The notes under the pieces are model-generated. The model was not told the DNA's origin. It saw only the letters and a list, made by a program, of their open reading frames with translations, and searched no databases. 64,000 nt of DNA. Source: Kuschelorhynchus macadamiae. Lineage: Eukaryota > Arthropoda > Insecta > Coleoptera > Curculionidae. Shown here piece by piece: positions 23,056-34,799 of the stretch. The stretch is taken from positions 310,001 to 374,000 of the forward strand of contig JAUTXW010002382.1 of assembly GCA_030620095.1 (NCBI GenBank), given 5' to 3'. Within the stretch, counting starts at the first letter, position 1, and each line of letters begins with the position of its first letter. The translations under genes and the position numbers were made by a program.

Positions 23056-25012
23056 TACAGGGTGATTCATGAGGAAATGTCAATACTTCAGCTACATATT
23101 CAGGACCAAAAAATTACCATAAAAGTCTATATAAATAAGTGTCCGCAAGGCCTTAGTTTTCGAGATAAAAGGTGTTAAAATTTTTATTTAATTTTCCTAT
23201 TTTTTAAATAAAATCTATGATAATGTAAATAATGGAGTGAAAATTGATATACGGGGTTTTTTTGGTATGACAAATTCGAATCTAATATTAGTATTGCTTT
23301 TACTTGTAGAGGGCGCCACCTACATGTCTTTCTACTCCTTCGAACAATCACAACTTTTTGGTACAGTCTTGTATTACATTTTACATTATTCCCTTGCCAT
23401 TTCTACGTCAAAAATGTATACCTGTTTTTTTTTGGATTTAAAACAATTTCGGCGCATGTAATTTTTTATCGCAAAATTTTAAAAGTTTGTTATTTTGTCC
23501 AAATTTAAACGCATCTTGGCACAAAAGCTTTGAAATGAAAGACTAACACATTTTTTTGAGGTGTGTATTCAGTGCCTCAGACATAAGCTAAACAAAAGGT
23601 ATTTAATTTTTATTAAAATTGTTATTATTAAGTTGTTTTTAATAAAATCTAGGTTACGTTTTATAATTTTCAAAAATTCCACCATTTGCTTCTAAGCACA
23701 GTTCAGCTCTATGGTGTATAGCTCGGGTTGCTCTGTGGATACATTCGGGCGCATTTCTTAGTGTTTGTGCTGCGTTTGTTATCCGATCCAATAATGCTTC
23801 TCTTGTATTTACTTTAGTGGAATATACCAGTGATTTGAACCATCCCCAAAGACAATAATGCAAAGGATTAAGGTCTGGCGATCTACGTGGCCAATTAAAC
23901 GGACCTCCCCGACCAATCCATCCGTTTGGAAAGTTTTGGTTTAAAAAATTTCTTACAAGTAAACTGTAGTGTGCAGGGGCTCCGTCATGCTGCAAATACT
24001 TGTTTCGTCTTACTTTAAGGGGAACATCTTCTAATAGATTTCGCAAGTGATTTTTAAGAAAGTTTAAATATTTTTCTCCTGTAAGACTACCGTCGATTAT
24101 AAATACATCAATTAAATGACCATTTAATATTCCACACCACACATTAATGCTAAATTTATGTTGGAAATTATGTTCTACAGTAGCGTGAGGATTTTCATAG
24201 GACCACCGGTGTTCATTGTGAAGATTATTTATACCATCACGCGTGAACTGTGCTTCATCAGTGAACAAAACATACCTATACAACCTTCGATCTTCATTAA
24301 TCCAGTTACAGAATTGCATTCTCAACTCAAAATCACCCTCCTGCAAATGTTGAACCCGTTGTAAATGAAATGGGTATAAACAATTAATGTCAAGATTTCT
24401 CCAAGCAGACGATTGTGTAATTTGATAAGTATCTGCAATCCGCCTAGTGTTTATGCTTGGATCATTTTCGACGGCATTGAGTATAGCCTCTTTTACTTCA
24501 ACGTTGGGTCCCGATTCCCTTTCAGATACAATTTTCGCACTTGGAAACATCCCAGATTCTCCAGCAGTAGTGAAAACTTGTTGAAAAACTCTTCTATCTG
24601 GCATCCTTCTATCTGAAAAACGACGCTGGTACTCCGCGACTGCTTGAATTGCGATCCCATTGTAGAAGCCATAGACGAATATCATATCTGCATATTCACG
24701 ATGCGAGAATATCACAGGCATAATGACGTATTTAGATCTAAAGTTTCTTAAATGATTATTGTCAGATAATAAAAGTTATGAACAGAAATTGACAGTGACA
24801 AAATTTGATCTTGTGATTGTTCGAAGAAGTAGAAAGACATGTAGGTGGCGCCCCCTACAAGTAAGAGCAATACTAATATTAGATTTGAATTTGTCATACC
24901 AAAAAACCCCCAAATATCAATTTTCACTCCATTATTTACATTATAAGAGATTTTATTTAAAAAATAGGAAAATTCAATAAAAATTTAACACCGTGTATCT
25001 CGAGAACTAAGG

Positions 25013-25014
<2 letters not shown>
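23056..25014 (-). mobile_element. DD41D mariner, right end lost into a (TA)n tract
   Basis: The left TIR starts at 23056 (TACAGGGTGATTCATGAGG) and runs about 310 bp to 23370. Its inverted copy occupies about 24800-25014, from GATTGTTCGAAGAAGTAG to AACTAAGGCC. The outermost ~100 bp of the right TIR are missing. The sequence passes directly into (TA)n at 25015. Confidence 0.85.
23654..24721 (-). CDS. Mariner transposase, full-length frame, third catalytic residue His (D41H)
   Basis: A 355-codon frame from ATG 24721 to a TAA just below 23655, intronless. Residues 1-55 and 75-110 look like the two DNA-binding HTH segments (REYADMIFVYG, then DPSINTRRIADTYQITQSS). Catalytic positions are D155 in LFTDEAQF, D246 in QHDGAPAH, and residue 288 in SPDLNPLHY. 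Spacing 246-288 leaves 41 residues, as in DD41D mariners, but 288 is His (CAT/CAC-type codon) where relatives here have Asp (SPDLSILD, SPDLSMLD). A single GAC/GAT to CAC/CAT change would do this. The C-terminus ends NGGIFENYKT. The frame looks intact yet the protein should be unable to cut DNA. It could still bind TIRs. Confidence 0.85.
   Translation of the reverse strand: MPVIFSHREYADMIFVYGFYNGIAIQAVAEYQRRFSDRRMPDRRVFQQVFTTAGESGMFPSAKIVSERESGPNVEVKEAILNAVENDPSINTRRIADTYQITQSSAWRNLDINCLYPFHLQRVQHLQEGDFELRMQFCNWINEDRRLYRYVLFTDEAQFTRDGINNLHNEHRWSYENPHATVEHNFQHKFSINVWCGILNGHLIDVFIIDGSLTGEKYLNFLKNHLRNLLEDVPLKVRRNKYLQHDGAPAHYSLLVRNFLNQNFPNGWIGRGGPFNWPRRSPDLNPLHYCLWGWFKSLVYSTKVNTREALLDRITNAAQTLRNAPECIHRATRAIHHRAELCLEANGGIFENYKT

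Positions 25015-25062
<48 letters not shown>
25015..25062. repeat. (TA)n microsatellite
   Basis: About 48 bp of TA repeats replacing the outer right end of the mariner at 23056-25014. Confidence 0.95.
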
Positions 25063-25066
<4 letters not shown>

Positions 25067-25654
25067 CATACCTCTTATCTTCTATCTTTTGGTCACCTAG
25101 ACCTGGCGCCCATTTTAAAATCTTTATCTAAAATATCGAACTCACACCACTTGTGCCTCCGCATTAGCATTATACTGAGCAGCTAGAGGCAAACTAAAGA
25201 AATAAAATATTGTTTATAAAACTTTTAATTAATAGTAATAAAATAATTTACAAATAAAAAACAATTAAACTTTTATTTCAAGCCAGCCAAATATTCTAAA
25301 CTAATGGCGCGGTATTCCTTATAAGGAATTATAATATTTAGCGGGATCATAGAGTTATAAATGTTATAACTCTATGGACGGGATCAACAATGTTTATGAT
25401 ACTGGTGGGTTCGAATATGTTCCATCGTCACCAAAAGTTACTGGGACGAAAATTACCCATTTTACTCTAGTGAACTATTATTCCAAGAACTAACCTAGAA
25501 TGACAATGCCAAAGTTAACTTAGGATTGGAATGTCAAAGTCAATTTTTTTTATTTTGACACTTACACTGTGTTTTGTTTTTTTATATAAAACTAATATTT
25601 ATCTTTGTTTGAAATCAAATACCAAAATCCTCTACATTTACATACATCATACCG
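25063..25654. other. Unassigned, with diverged repeat and small hairpin
   Basis: No gene. A perfect 13 bp inverted repeat (CATAGAGTTATAA, 3 nt loop) is at 25348-25376. The segment 25305-25430 resembles 26560-26650 (GGATCAACAATGTTTATGAT against GGATTAACAATGATTATGAT, then GGTTCGAATATGTT against GATTTGAATACGTG), a diverged direct repeat flanking the Tc1-like relic. Confidence 0.4.
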
Positions 25655-26283
25655 AAGCTAACGGAGGAACAAAAGTCAATAATTTTCTTCGTAATGGAAA
25701 AAACTATCCTTTACAAACAGCAGTAAAGGCTAAAGAAGAAATCAATTTCCCAGGTTCTGCAAATACTGCAAGAAGAAGCATACGGTTATCCAACCTAAGG
25801 AATCGTGCTGTTTCTAATAAGTTATTCCTTACAGAATTTGATAAGCAAAGGAGGTTGGGCACTGCGTGTGTATAGACCTGTTGAGATGAGGTATGATGAA
25901 AGAAATACACGGAAAGTAATTAAAAGTGGTCGTTTTTCTGTAAACGTTTGGGGTTGGATAAGTATCAGGGGTCCAGTACTATGTACAGTAATTGAAGAAA
26001 GGCCTAATGCAGATGTTTACTGCTGTGTGGTCAATTTTTGGAGACAACCTCGTATTTCAATATGATAAGTGCTCTATACATACAGCTAGAGTAATGCAAA
26101 ATATATTGCGAAATAATAATATAGAAACTTTGCCCTGTCATGGATTTCAAAAAGCCCTGATTTGAATCCAATTGAAAACGGTAGGCAAATGACCAACCAA
26201 ATATATAAGGAAGGATTTCGGCCTCGTAATCAAGATAATCTTCGAAAATCAATCGTTCGAGCTTTATTTCAATTTGAAATTTA
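25655..26283 (+). pseudogene. Tc1-like (DD34E) transposase relic
   Basis: An N-terminal piece (AVKAKEEINFPGSANTARRS near 25720) leads to FLTEFDKQRRL. The segment that normally holds the first Asp is then missing. RVYRPVEMRYDERNT (~25880), FSVNVWGWISIRGPV (~25940), FQYDKCSIHTARV (~26060) and SPDLNPIENG (~26155) follow in shifting frames. D in QYDKCSIH and E in SPDLNPIE are 34 residues apart once a small frameshift near 26140 is ignored, which is Tc1 spacing. It ends near IVRALFQFEI. Non-functional because of the internal deletion and frameshifts. Confidence 0.65.
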
Positions 26284-26943
26284 AAAATCTTGTTGGTCGA
26301 AAAACATAAAAATGTGTGGATTACTTTTCATGAGTGATACTAAAGGTGGGTTTATAGAGCAGTTAAAATAAAATAAAAATTAAATTAAATTGAGGATTTG
26401 GAGGTGGTTTATACATGTTGATCATATACTTCTAGAAAAATATCACAATTTAAAAACTGAGAATACTTGTACTAAAAAATTGACTTATACGGGCATAATG
26501 CAGATTATAAATTTACTAATATGAACGGAATCTAATAGCGATGTTAGATTTGACGCCCAGTGAGGAACGGCGCGCTATCAGGATAGATTATTTGACAGGA
26601 TTAACAATGATTATGATGCTTGTGGATTTGAATACGTGCAAGTTCTAACGAAGTGCTTATCAATGGTACGATAGAGCTATGAGCTAGAGATCCAGAGGTG
26701 CGGGTTCGATCTCCGCTTGTACCATAACTTTTACTGTTAATCAAATATTTCTAAAAATATTTCACAGTTTAACTGATAAAATACTTCTATAAAAATAAAG
26801 AAGTTATTTCTAACAGATTTGATTTTCTTTTATATTCAGGCAGACGAAAGCAGCATTAAAGTTCCAAAAACCGATGTCGTTTTAACGCTGTTCTTATAAC
26901 CAGGGGTTAATTCAGCGGAGGTACCCGGGGCGATTTTCTCCCC
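26284..26943. other. Unassigned stretch with tRNA-like sequence
   Basis: No gene apart from the tRNA-like sequence at 26664-26724. The second copy of the diverged repeat noted at 25305-25430 lies at 26560-26650. Confidence 0.35.
26664..26724 (+). tRNA. tRNA-like sequence, short and lacking a normal D arm
   Basis: The 7 bp ends pair (TGGTACG with TGTACCA, one G-T). The T arm is standard: GCGGG, loop TTCGATC, TCCGC, with a B box GGTTCGATCTC. The total is only 61 nt and I find no A box (TRGCNNARYNGG). It is therefore a tRNA pseudogene or a piece of a tRNA-derived SINE rather than a working tRNA. Confidence 0.4.
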
Positions 26944-27203
26944 ACTGACAATGGGAGGGTAACTTTATGACCTCTAAATAATTGTAAACCGGAGTGGGAA
27001 TTTTGGGGAAAATTACGTTCGCGTTAATGGTCTAAGAAAATGCTCTAAAAATGGTACTTGTAAACAGGATCGTAAAATGATGTGCACATTTTTATTTTTT
27101 TTCAAGGGCTTTCAGGGAGCACTGGTGTACTGCTTGGTTTTGTAGCAGTTACTCGTGTTGTTGATTATATTCATTTTACTAAAATGATATGCGTAATATA
27201 TAC
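26944..27203 (+). repeat. Interspersed ~260 bp repeat, copy 1
   Basis: Shares long blocks with 31242-31498 in the same orientation, for example GGGGAAAATTACGTTCGCGT and TACTGCTTGGTTTTGTAGCA. Unknown family; no coding content. Confidence 0.8.
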
Positions 27204-27697
27204 TTCAAAGAAGAGATTGTAACTTTCTCAGCTGAAAATGAATAGAAATTTTCTACGTTACTTGTTTTTGTTTTTTACTTTTTTACAGATTTTTTTCTAC
27301 GAAATGTTTTAAACACTCTTTTATAAAATCTGCGGGAGTCGACAACTTTCGGACGCGCATTTATTTCAATTGGTTTTAGGGTTCTTTATCGATGGTACCG
27401 TCTCTGTAGCTCTGAGGCATCGTCGAGGGCTTCGTTGTCTAATTTTTTTTCATGTCTAAAACTTAACCAGGTTCAAATCGCGTTTTGCGTTGAGAATTTT
27501 GAAAGTTTATTTACGAAAAATAATATGCTTATTTTTATCTTTCTATTGTGAGATTTTTTAGCAAGCTGTTTCAAATTTGATTTGTAGGTCAATATTATCT
27601 TTCCAGAATTTTTTTTTCCAAAAATCGGGAATTAGTTTAGAATGGAACGTAATGTTGAATTATGCACTTTGTCCAAATAAAAATTGGTTTAGACGCA
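27204..27697. other. No recognisable feature
   Basis: AT-rich sequence before the truncation point of the LINE. I see nothing. Confidence 0.4.
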
Positions 27698-30010
27698 CTG
27701 TATGTATGTAGTGGTTCCTATTCTTAAACCAAAAAAACCCAAACATTTAGCGTCATCATATCGACCGATTGCACTAGCCTCATGTATTTTAAAAACATAT
27801 GAGAGACTTCTAAAAAACAGATTGGAGTTCTGGATGGAAAAATACAACAAATTTCCAAAGACCCAATTTGGCTTTCGGAGAGGCACGTCAGCACAAGAAG
27901 CTATAGGACATCTGCTAACAGATATACAGCTGGACTTTACTAATAGGGAAGCTACTTCTGCAATTTTCTTAGATGTTCAGGGTGCATACGATAATGTAAA
28001 CTATAATATATTGTTTAAAAAAATGAGCGATTTGGGTATTCTGAAAAAAATAGTTAAAAATATCTACAGTTTATATTATAACAGACAACTTTTTATTCAA
28101 ACAAACAATGGACTCACCCACCCGCAATTAGCTATGATTGGTCTACCTCAAGGCAGTATATTAAGTCCTATTCTGTACATCATCTATACGTATGATTTAG
28201 AATCAATATTTGACAACAAAGTGCATATACTACAATTTGCAGATGATGTTTGCATGTACTCTAAGCATAAGTCTACACAGATTGCCACCAAGAATTTGGA
28301 AGACAGATTTATAAATATAAACATTTGGCATACAAACAATGGACTCACACTCTGCACTGAGAAATCTGTCTCGTGCATATTTTCAAAAGCCAGAAATCCG
28401 CCACCAAATATGATGTATTTTAAAAATACTTTTATACCATGCAAAACCACTATTAAATACCTGGGAGTAAGTCTGGATAGGAAACTGATATGGAAGGATC
28501 ACATACAAAACCTAATTAAAAGAACGGAAAATGGCATAAACGTCATTAGAGCATTTAGCCATCATAAATGGGGGGCAGACCCAAATATTTGTTTGATGTT
28601 CTACAAATCCTTTGTTAGGTCAATATTAGATTATGGATGTAGTTTCTATGGATCAGCTGCCGAAACACATCTGAAAAAATTAGAACTAATAAAAAATAAA
28701 TGTCTTCGCAGAAGCATCGGACTTTTAAATAGCACACCTATAAATGTTCTCGAAAACGAATGTGTAGAACCACCGCTGGCATTGAGGCGGAACTTTCTAA
28801 CAGACAAATTTTTACTTAGACTTATCTCTAAAAACAGTTCCTTAGTAAATAAGATAAACATGTTGTCTATATTTGGTTACACCCACATGTTTTGAAGGCT
28901 CAAAAAACTCCCCCTTTTAGTTTTAAGCTACTCCTGGATAACCCAAATAAAAGATAATATATATATCAATCTCCAATAGCAATATTTAAGTCTCTCAAAT
29001 ATAAATGAAATTCCTAAAGTTATACTCTCAGAAAATATCATTAGTGACCCGAATATAATTAAAATAAACTTTTTGGAGTACATATACACAAAATGGTCTA
29101 ACCATGAGCACATTTTTACAGATGGGTCTTTAATAGACAAAAAGGCCGCATGTGCTTTTTATCATAGCAACAAAAAAACAGCAAAACAATTTAGGTTACC
29201 TAACGAAGCATCAACTTATACGGCTGAATTGTGGGCTATCTGGGAGGCACTTAAATATTGTCTAGAGTTTAAAGAAAATAATTTCTTTGTAATTTTTTCA
29301 GATAGTAGGAGTGCACTTGAAAGAATTAAAAATTGTATAAATATTGCACCTACCAATCACATTATTGTCGAAATATTAAAAACGTATCATAGGTTACAGG
29401 CCAATAACATTAGTGTTTGCTTAGTATGGGTAAAAGCACATATAGGAATCTCAGCAAATGAAATGGTTGATTTACTTGCAAAAGATGCTACCAAGATACC
29501 TCACCCAAATGTTGATTTAAAAATTCCATTTTCAGATATAATAAAAAATTCTAAAGAAATCATGTTTCAAAATTGGCAAGTGCAATATAATGATATCAAT
29601 AAAGGTATTATTTATGAAAACATATTCCCTGTGATTAATAAAAGTAGATGGTTTGAAACAATTTCAAACAGAAGCTATATAAGAACTATTTCTAGAATTC
29701 GTACTTCTCATGCATTATATCCAAAATATCGGAAAAAAATTGGCGTTAGCAATAACGAATTATGTGATTGTGGTGAATTAGGTGACTTAGAGCACTGCCT
29801 ATTAAATTGTATTAGACTGAAAGATCATCTAAATGTCTTACATAACACGATAGAAACTTTATTTCAATTACCTTTTAATCTGAGCAGCTTAATTGAATCA
29901 AATAATCTTAATGTATATAAGATATTGTACAAATTTATTATAGAAAGAAAAATTGAATTGTAAAGGAACCTACTGTAACATAATTATTTTAAGTTAATAA
30001 ATAAAAAAAA
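27698..30010 (+). mobile_element. 5'-truncated I-type LINE with A-rich tail
   Basis: Contains the RT, connection and RNase H parts of ORF2, then a ~40 bp 3' UTR and an A-rich tail starting near 30000. The 5' end is cut within the RT domain near 27698; the endonuclease and ORF1 are absent. Confidence 0.75.
27702..29963 (+). pseudogene. LINE ORF2 fragment: reverse transcriptase plus RNase H
   Basis: One reading frame runs the whole way, interrupted only by TGA at 28893-28895 and a TAG near 28976. The RT shows SSYRPIAL, QFGFRRGTSAQEAI, the motif A Asp in FLDVQGAYD (residue 91), GLPQGSILSP and FADD (residues 179-182). The downstream frame (29073-29963) is an RNase H with FTDGS, AELWAIWEAL, FSDSRSAL and WVKAHIGISANEMVDLLAKDA, giving the D-E-D-H/D set. 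A CDC..LEHC..NC zinc-like cluster near 29765-29815 follows. The RNase H after the RT points to the I group. With only two stops and no frameshift this is a fairly young copy. Confidence 0.8.
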
Positions 30011-30311
30011 CAAAAAATTAATTAAAAAAAATCAACAACAAAAAAGAGAAACATAAAAGCAAAAAAAATAAAATGCAAAAAAAACAAAGATAAAAAAAAC
30101 AAAGCTAAATATACAAAAAAGAGAAAAACAAAAATAAATATATATAAAAAAAAATGTAATTGCATAGTATATAGTACCCTTAGTATAGAACGTAAGGTAC
30201 CCTAATTTAAAAAAAAATAAACAAATACAAATAATGCAGAGAAAGATACGAAGCTGGCCATTTGGTTTCAACCAGAGCCATAAACTTATACACACGCACA
30301 CACACACACAG
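30000..30311. repeat. A-rich stretch and short (CA)n
   Basis: A-rich simple sequence with AAAAACAAA-like units continues from the LINE tail to about 30160. A short (CA)n run lies at 30290-30310. Reading frames opposite it are simple-sequence artefacts. Confidence 0.7.
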
Positions 30312-31055
30312 ACGCACTGAGCGAAATTAAATTGGGTATGTCGGATTTTTTGTTTTCTTTTGGGGTGAAAATCTCTGAAAAATGCGATAAATCCTGAAAA
30401 CAGAAAAAATTGGATTTAAAAGTTAGCCTAGATGAAAATGCACATTTTTTGTTCATAAGTTCTTTGATTATTGACTTTAGTTTAGATTTTTTGCATTCTA
30501 TTTCAGAACTTTCTGATGCTGCAAATTTTTTTTTACTGAACGGATTTTGTTCAAACTTTCCGGAAAAGTGTATTTTGGTTTACCTTACTGTTTCCTAAAA
30601 GAACCTTATAAATTCTCCAAGTGTAAGAGACTGCATTTTTCCAAATGCACAGAGCATCGAATTTTTGCCTCGCCCTGTATTAGCCTTTATTAAATGATAG
30701 GAAAATTGTTCTTAAGTTCTTTTCATTACTTTTATATCAGAATGTAATTAACCCACACAAGCTGTCGACGGGCTTTTTTTTATCAATTAACTATTGCTGC
30801 CTTTGAGAGATTGAAAATACGCTTGTTTTTTTAAAATTTGTCGAGACATTATTTCATTATTTTTTAAGTATCATTAGTCCTTTCTGTCAATATCAATGTA
30901 ATATGACTTACGATCTATTCGGAAGTACTGCAAAAATTGATCTTTCTCATAGGAACAATTAACAATTCTTTTCATAAGGATTTGCACACCACCAAATGTA
31001 AAAATTTATTGCCACAAAAATGTAAAAAAATTAAAGAGAAAATACGGACAGATAA
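30312..31055. other. No recognisable feature
   Basis: AT-rich sequence. The isolated words CGCCCTGTATTAGCC near 30672 recall mariner ends. Nothing else is seen. Confidence 0.35.
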
Positions 31056-31158
31056 GAGCAACATAATTCTCCATTTGTCTTCATTCCCCTGGGTCTCAAC
31101 GATCCGCAAACAGGAAAATAAAACAGTATCCATATCCATTACTTTCCACTTAGCATTG
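31056..31158 (+). repeat. Interspersed ~100 bp repeat, copy 1
   Basis: Shares GCAACATAATTCTCC, CAGGAAAATAAA.CAGT and CCATATCCATTACTTTCCAC, in order, with 37527-37630. Confidence 0.7.
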
Positions 31159-31241
31159 TATATCTAAGCGAATATTAAAAGCGAAATGATACATTCAGGA
31201 TAATAAAGGAAACCAGCTAATAATTTTCGAAATTAACTCAA

Positions 31242-31498
31242 CCGACAATGGGGGGTAACTTTATGACCAGTAAATACTTGTAAACCCGAGTAGGAATTTG
31301 GGGAAAATTACGTTCGCGTTAATGGCCTAAAAAAAGACTCTAAATGGTACTTGTAAGCACAATCGTAAAATGGTGTGCAAATTTTTATTTTCCTTTGCGA
31401 AGGCCTTTAGGGAGCCCTGGCGTACTGCTTGGTTTTGTAGCAGTTATTCGTGTTGTTGATCATATCTGTTTTACAGTAATATGATGTTTGATATACAG
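31242..31498 (+). repeat. Interspersed ~260 bp repeat, copy 2
   Basis: Second copy of the repeat at 26944-27203, in the same orientation, about 85 percent similar by eye. Confidence 0.8.
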
Positions 31499-31719
31499 TG
31501 TGTCCAAAATTTGTCTTAGTATATACTTTGCTATCTCGAAAAATATTACAACTAGAAAGAGAGTTAAATTAGGAAAGATATCGAGAATTTCATTACAAAT
31601 TAGATGATAAAATATATTCTGCGATTTTCAAATTATGTTACTGTTTTTTTATAGCAGGCTTTCATTACGTCTGGCCGCTATAATAAATCGATAGATACTT
31701 AAGGTATGATTTTTAACGT

Positions 31720-33470
31720 ATATGGCTTTAATTTGAGAAGTAACTTTAGCAGAACCACTCGTAAATATGGCGGTGTTGCCATTTTTACAAGAAATGATAT
31801 GATATTAAAAATGAGGCAATTTCTTTGAGTAAACATGGTCAAGAGATACACTCTGAACTTTGTGCCCCTCAATTTCCAGACATGAATCTGCTTTTAATAA
31901 ATTGTTATAGAACTTGCTTGGTTGACTCCCAAATATTTTTTTCTTATCTCAATAATGTGTTGAATTACATCATAAAACTAAAAACTAATGTTATTATCAC
32001 GGACCTCATCCTGTATTGATAATAGAGTAACTAATTTGGATGTTGATTTGTTTAAATCTGTGGCATATAATATTGATTCCTTCTTGCCTAGAACTCCGTT
32101 GTCTGGTCAGAATTTGACCAAGCTAGCTCTGAAGCCAGATAGAACTTTTATTCCTATATCCTGCGTCGCACATTGAAGTTTATGAAGCAATTTTAGGGCT
32201 AAAAAATTCTGCAGCCGCAGACTACTATGGTTTGAATAATAAAATTCTTAAACAAACCATTGACTCTCTAATAAAAACGTTCACCGAAACTATAAATTCT
32301 TGTTTCTCTGAATGAATATTCTCTTCTAGTTTCAAGATTTCTAAAATAATCCCAATATTCAAAAAGATGACAGGAGGTTGCCTGATAATTACAGACCTAT
32401 CTCTATTGTCGCCATTTTTGGCAAGGTCATGGAGGATATTCTTTAAAGATTTCTTTGAAAGGCAGAAATTACTCTTTAATGCTTAACATGGATTCCGCAA
32501 ATCAAAATTAACTATTAAAGCCTTACAGGATTCGGTGCATACAGTGTGTGATTTGTCCAAGGTCTCCGATTGCGTCTCCCATGAACTCCTGTTTTATAAG
32601 CTTAGTCATTATGGCGTGAGGAGTGTTCTTCTGGATTTGATGAGGTCTTACCTGTCAAATAGAATGCAGGCTGTGGAGTGTGCAGGTGACCAATCAGAAT
32701 TGAGTCCAGTCACTTAGGGCGTACCACAGTGGTCAGTTTTTGGAACCCTATTATTTATCATTTCTATAAATGATTTATGTTGCTACGTGTCTGACACTGC
32801 AATGCAATATATCTTAATGTTTGCAGGTGATACAACTCTCCTAAACAGGAACGTGGATTTTTCCAGACTATAGCATATTGCTCAAATTTCATTGACAAAA
32901 GCCAAAACCTGGTTTGCCGCTAACAAGCTTCTACTTAATGAGGAAAAAACAGAACTATTGAAAATATCCAGCAATTGACGGCTGACAATAGGTAAAGGCT
33001 ACAAACTTTTGGGAGTGTCACTTGACGACGGTTTGACTTGGCATTGAGACAAGTCATGCACTGTCCATGCGTATTTGCTGAGATGGCTTTCGTTCTCAGT
33101 GAATCGTACAGTCCTCAGATCAGTCGATTTTGCACTATTCCATTCTAGACTTACCTATGTGGACAAACTCCATTTATTGTGTTGAGTATAATGACCTTAC
33201 CTTCAATTTTCATTTATTATTCACTTTTGGATATACAGTGTCACATGTCAGTGTTCTCTGTCACTTGTAAAAAATGTCATAGTCACAGTTATAACACCAG
33301 AGGCTGTAACGAACTTAAAAAGAGAATGCCTAAACTTAGACTAGGTGAGGATTGGTTAAGTTTGGTGTAAAGAATTTTATGTATATATTAAAACAAGGAA
33401 TTTTTTTAACAGTCTTTACTGTTAGGCGAATCCCCCCGTTAGATTAGCACCAAGTTTGTCAATAAAGCCA
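31720..33470 (+). pseudogene. Decayed jockey/CR1-like LINE
   Basis: Fragments in all three plus frames follow LINE order. RTTRKYGGVAIFTRND near 31755 and LNYIIKLKTNVIIT near 31965 belong to the apurinic-type endonuclease. DNYRPISIVAIFGKV (~32385), SKVSDCVSHELL (~32555) and LSHYGVRSVLLDLMRSYLSN (~32605) belong to the RT. GTPLLFIISINDL-like sequence near 32745 and HSHSYNTRGCNELKKRMPK near 33280 (C-terminal region) follow. There are many stops and frameshifts. It appears to be an older copy than the LINEs at 38.8-43.4 kb. Confidence 0.7.
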
Positions 33471-34799
33471 CATTTTTTTCTTATTTAATGTGAAACGATT
33501 TTTTCGAGGATTCCTTCATGTTAGCGTGGATTGAGCGACGGTTTCCGGATGTAATATAATACATACACAATACACTAACAAACTTGTGAGAGGAGAAAGA
33601 GCCCGCGGGCAAAAATGAGCGAGAATTACTAATCTTATTAAGCATATATTTTTTTTATTTTATCCTACTATTAAACATGTGATGGTGCTGGAACACAAAT
33701 AATGTGGTGTAAAGTATCTTATTTTTGTTGCTGGTGAGTTTTTTTTCGAGCAATAGGTTGCTATTATACTAAAAAATACAGAATTCTCTGCTAGTGGCAT
33801 CTATGATAAAGAGAGTTTTGGAGATGTTCGTTATAAAATGACCGTGTTTGATATTGGTGTTCTGCGTGAAGAAATAAATCTTTGACTTTTGCAAAATATT
33901 CAAGGCATGTGTGGATATAAAGACTACGGAGGTTAAGAATACCGGATAGTTTATAAGATAGATCTGGTTCTTTATCATTACAATTATTTGTTATATAATA
34001 ATAGTATATTATTATAAGATCCGCCCTAGACTATCATCATGCACTAAGGTAATATTGATTCTAATAATAACAGATAAATATTATTCAGTTTATACATAAA
34101 ACAAATTGTTACTTCGGTTGTCATTAAGTCATGAGTAATCATCAGCATAAAAAGTAACAATATTATAACGAATTTCGAAGCTCTAAATTATAACTTTAAA
34201 ACCGTGTAAGTACATATATCAAATATCGTTAGCAGGATTAAGTATCCATAAAAAAAATTGGATCGGGAGGATGATAACTTAGACATATCAAATTTTCAGA
34301 CGAATAATCTGAACGTAACTTTGTATATTAGGAATTTTGGGGATCTTTTTAACCTATGCTAACTTTAAAAACATTTTTCATATGTAACCAAATTTAATTA
34401 ACCAACTCAACAAAGTTTAAACGCATTTTCCATCTCTTGAATATTTAGTGGTTTATTAAATCTTCTAAAGTAGTCCGGTCAATTTAAGCAATTTTCGTCA
34501 GGTGGATTGCACCAAATGGGAATGAGATAATCAGAATATTTTTTTTAATGTCCGGATGGGAAAAAATAGTTAATAATTTAAAAGCTCGAAATAGAAATGC
34601 ACGAAATGGGGCTATACGTGGATGCAGAGATGCTCTGAGTAAGCAACTATAGACCAAAGGCGATGAAATTAAAATTGATCCATGGGCATAGTGCAAAGAC
34701 AACAAGAAATTGAATTAGATCGCCGAAAGCGGACCCGTGCTTCACTTTTCGAGCCCAGAGCCCTGCCCGGGAATAAGTAAACATACTTCTCGAAGGTCC
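33471..34799. other. Unassigned stretch
   Basis: No gene is recognised. The open frames 33769-33978 and 34484-34705 match nothing that I know. Confidence 0.35.

Noticed and set aside
30032..30307. 91-codon minus frame rich in Phe and Cys
   Set aside because: Antisense of the A-rich and CA-repeat tail of the I-type LINE.
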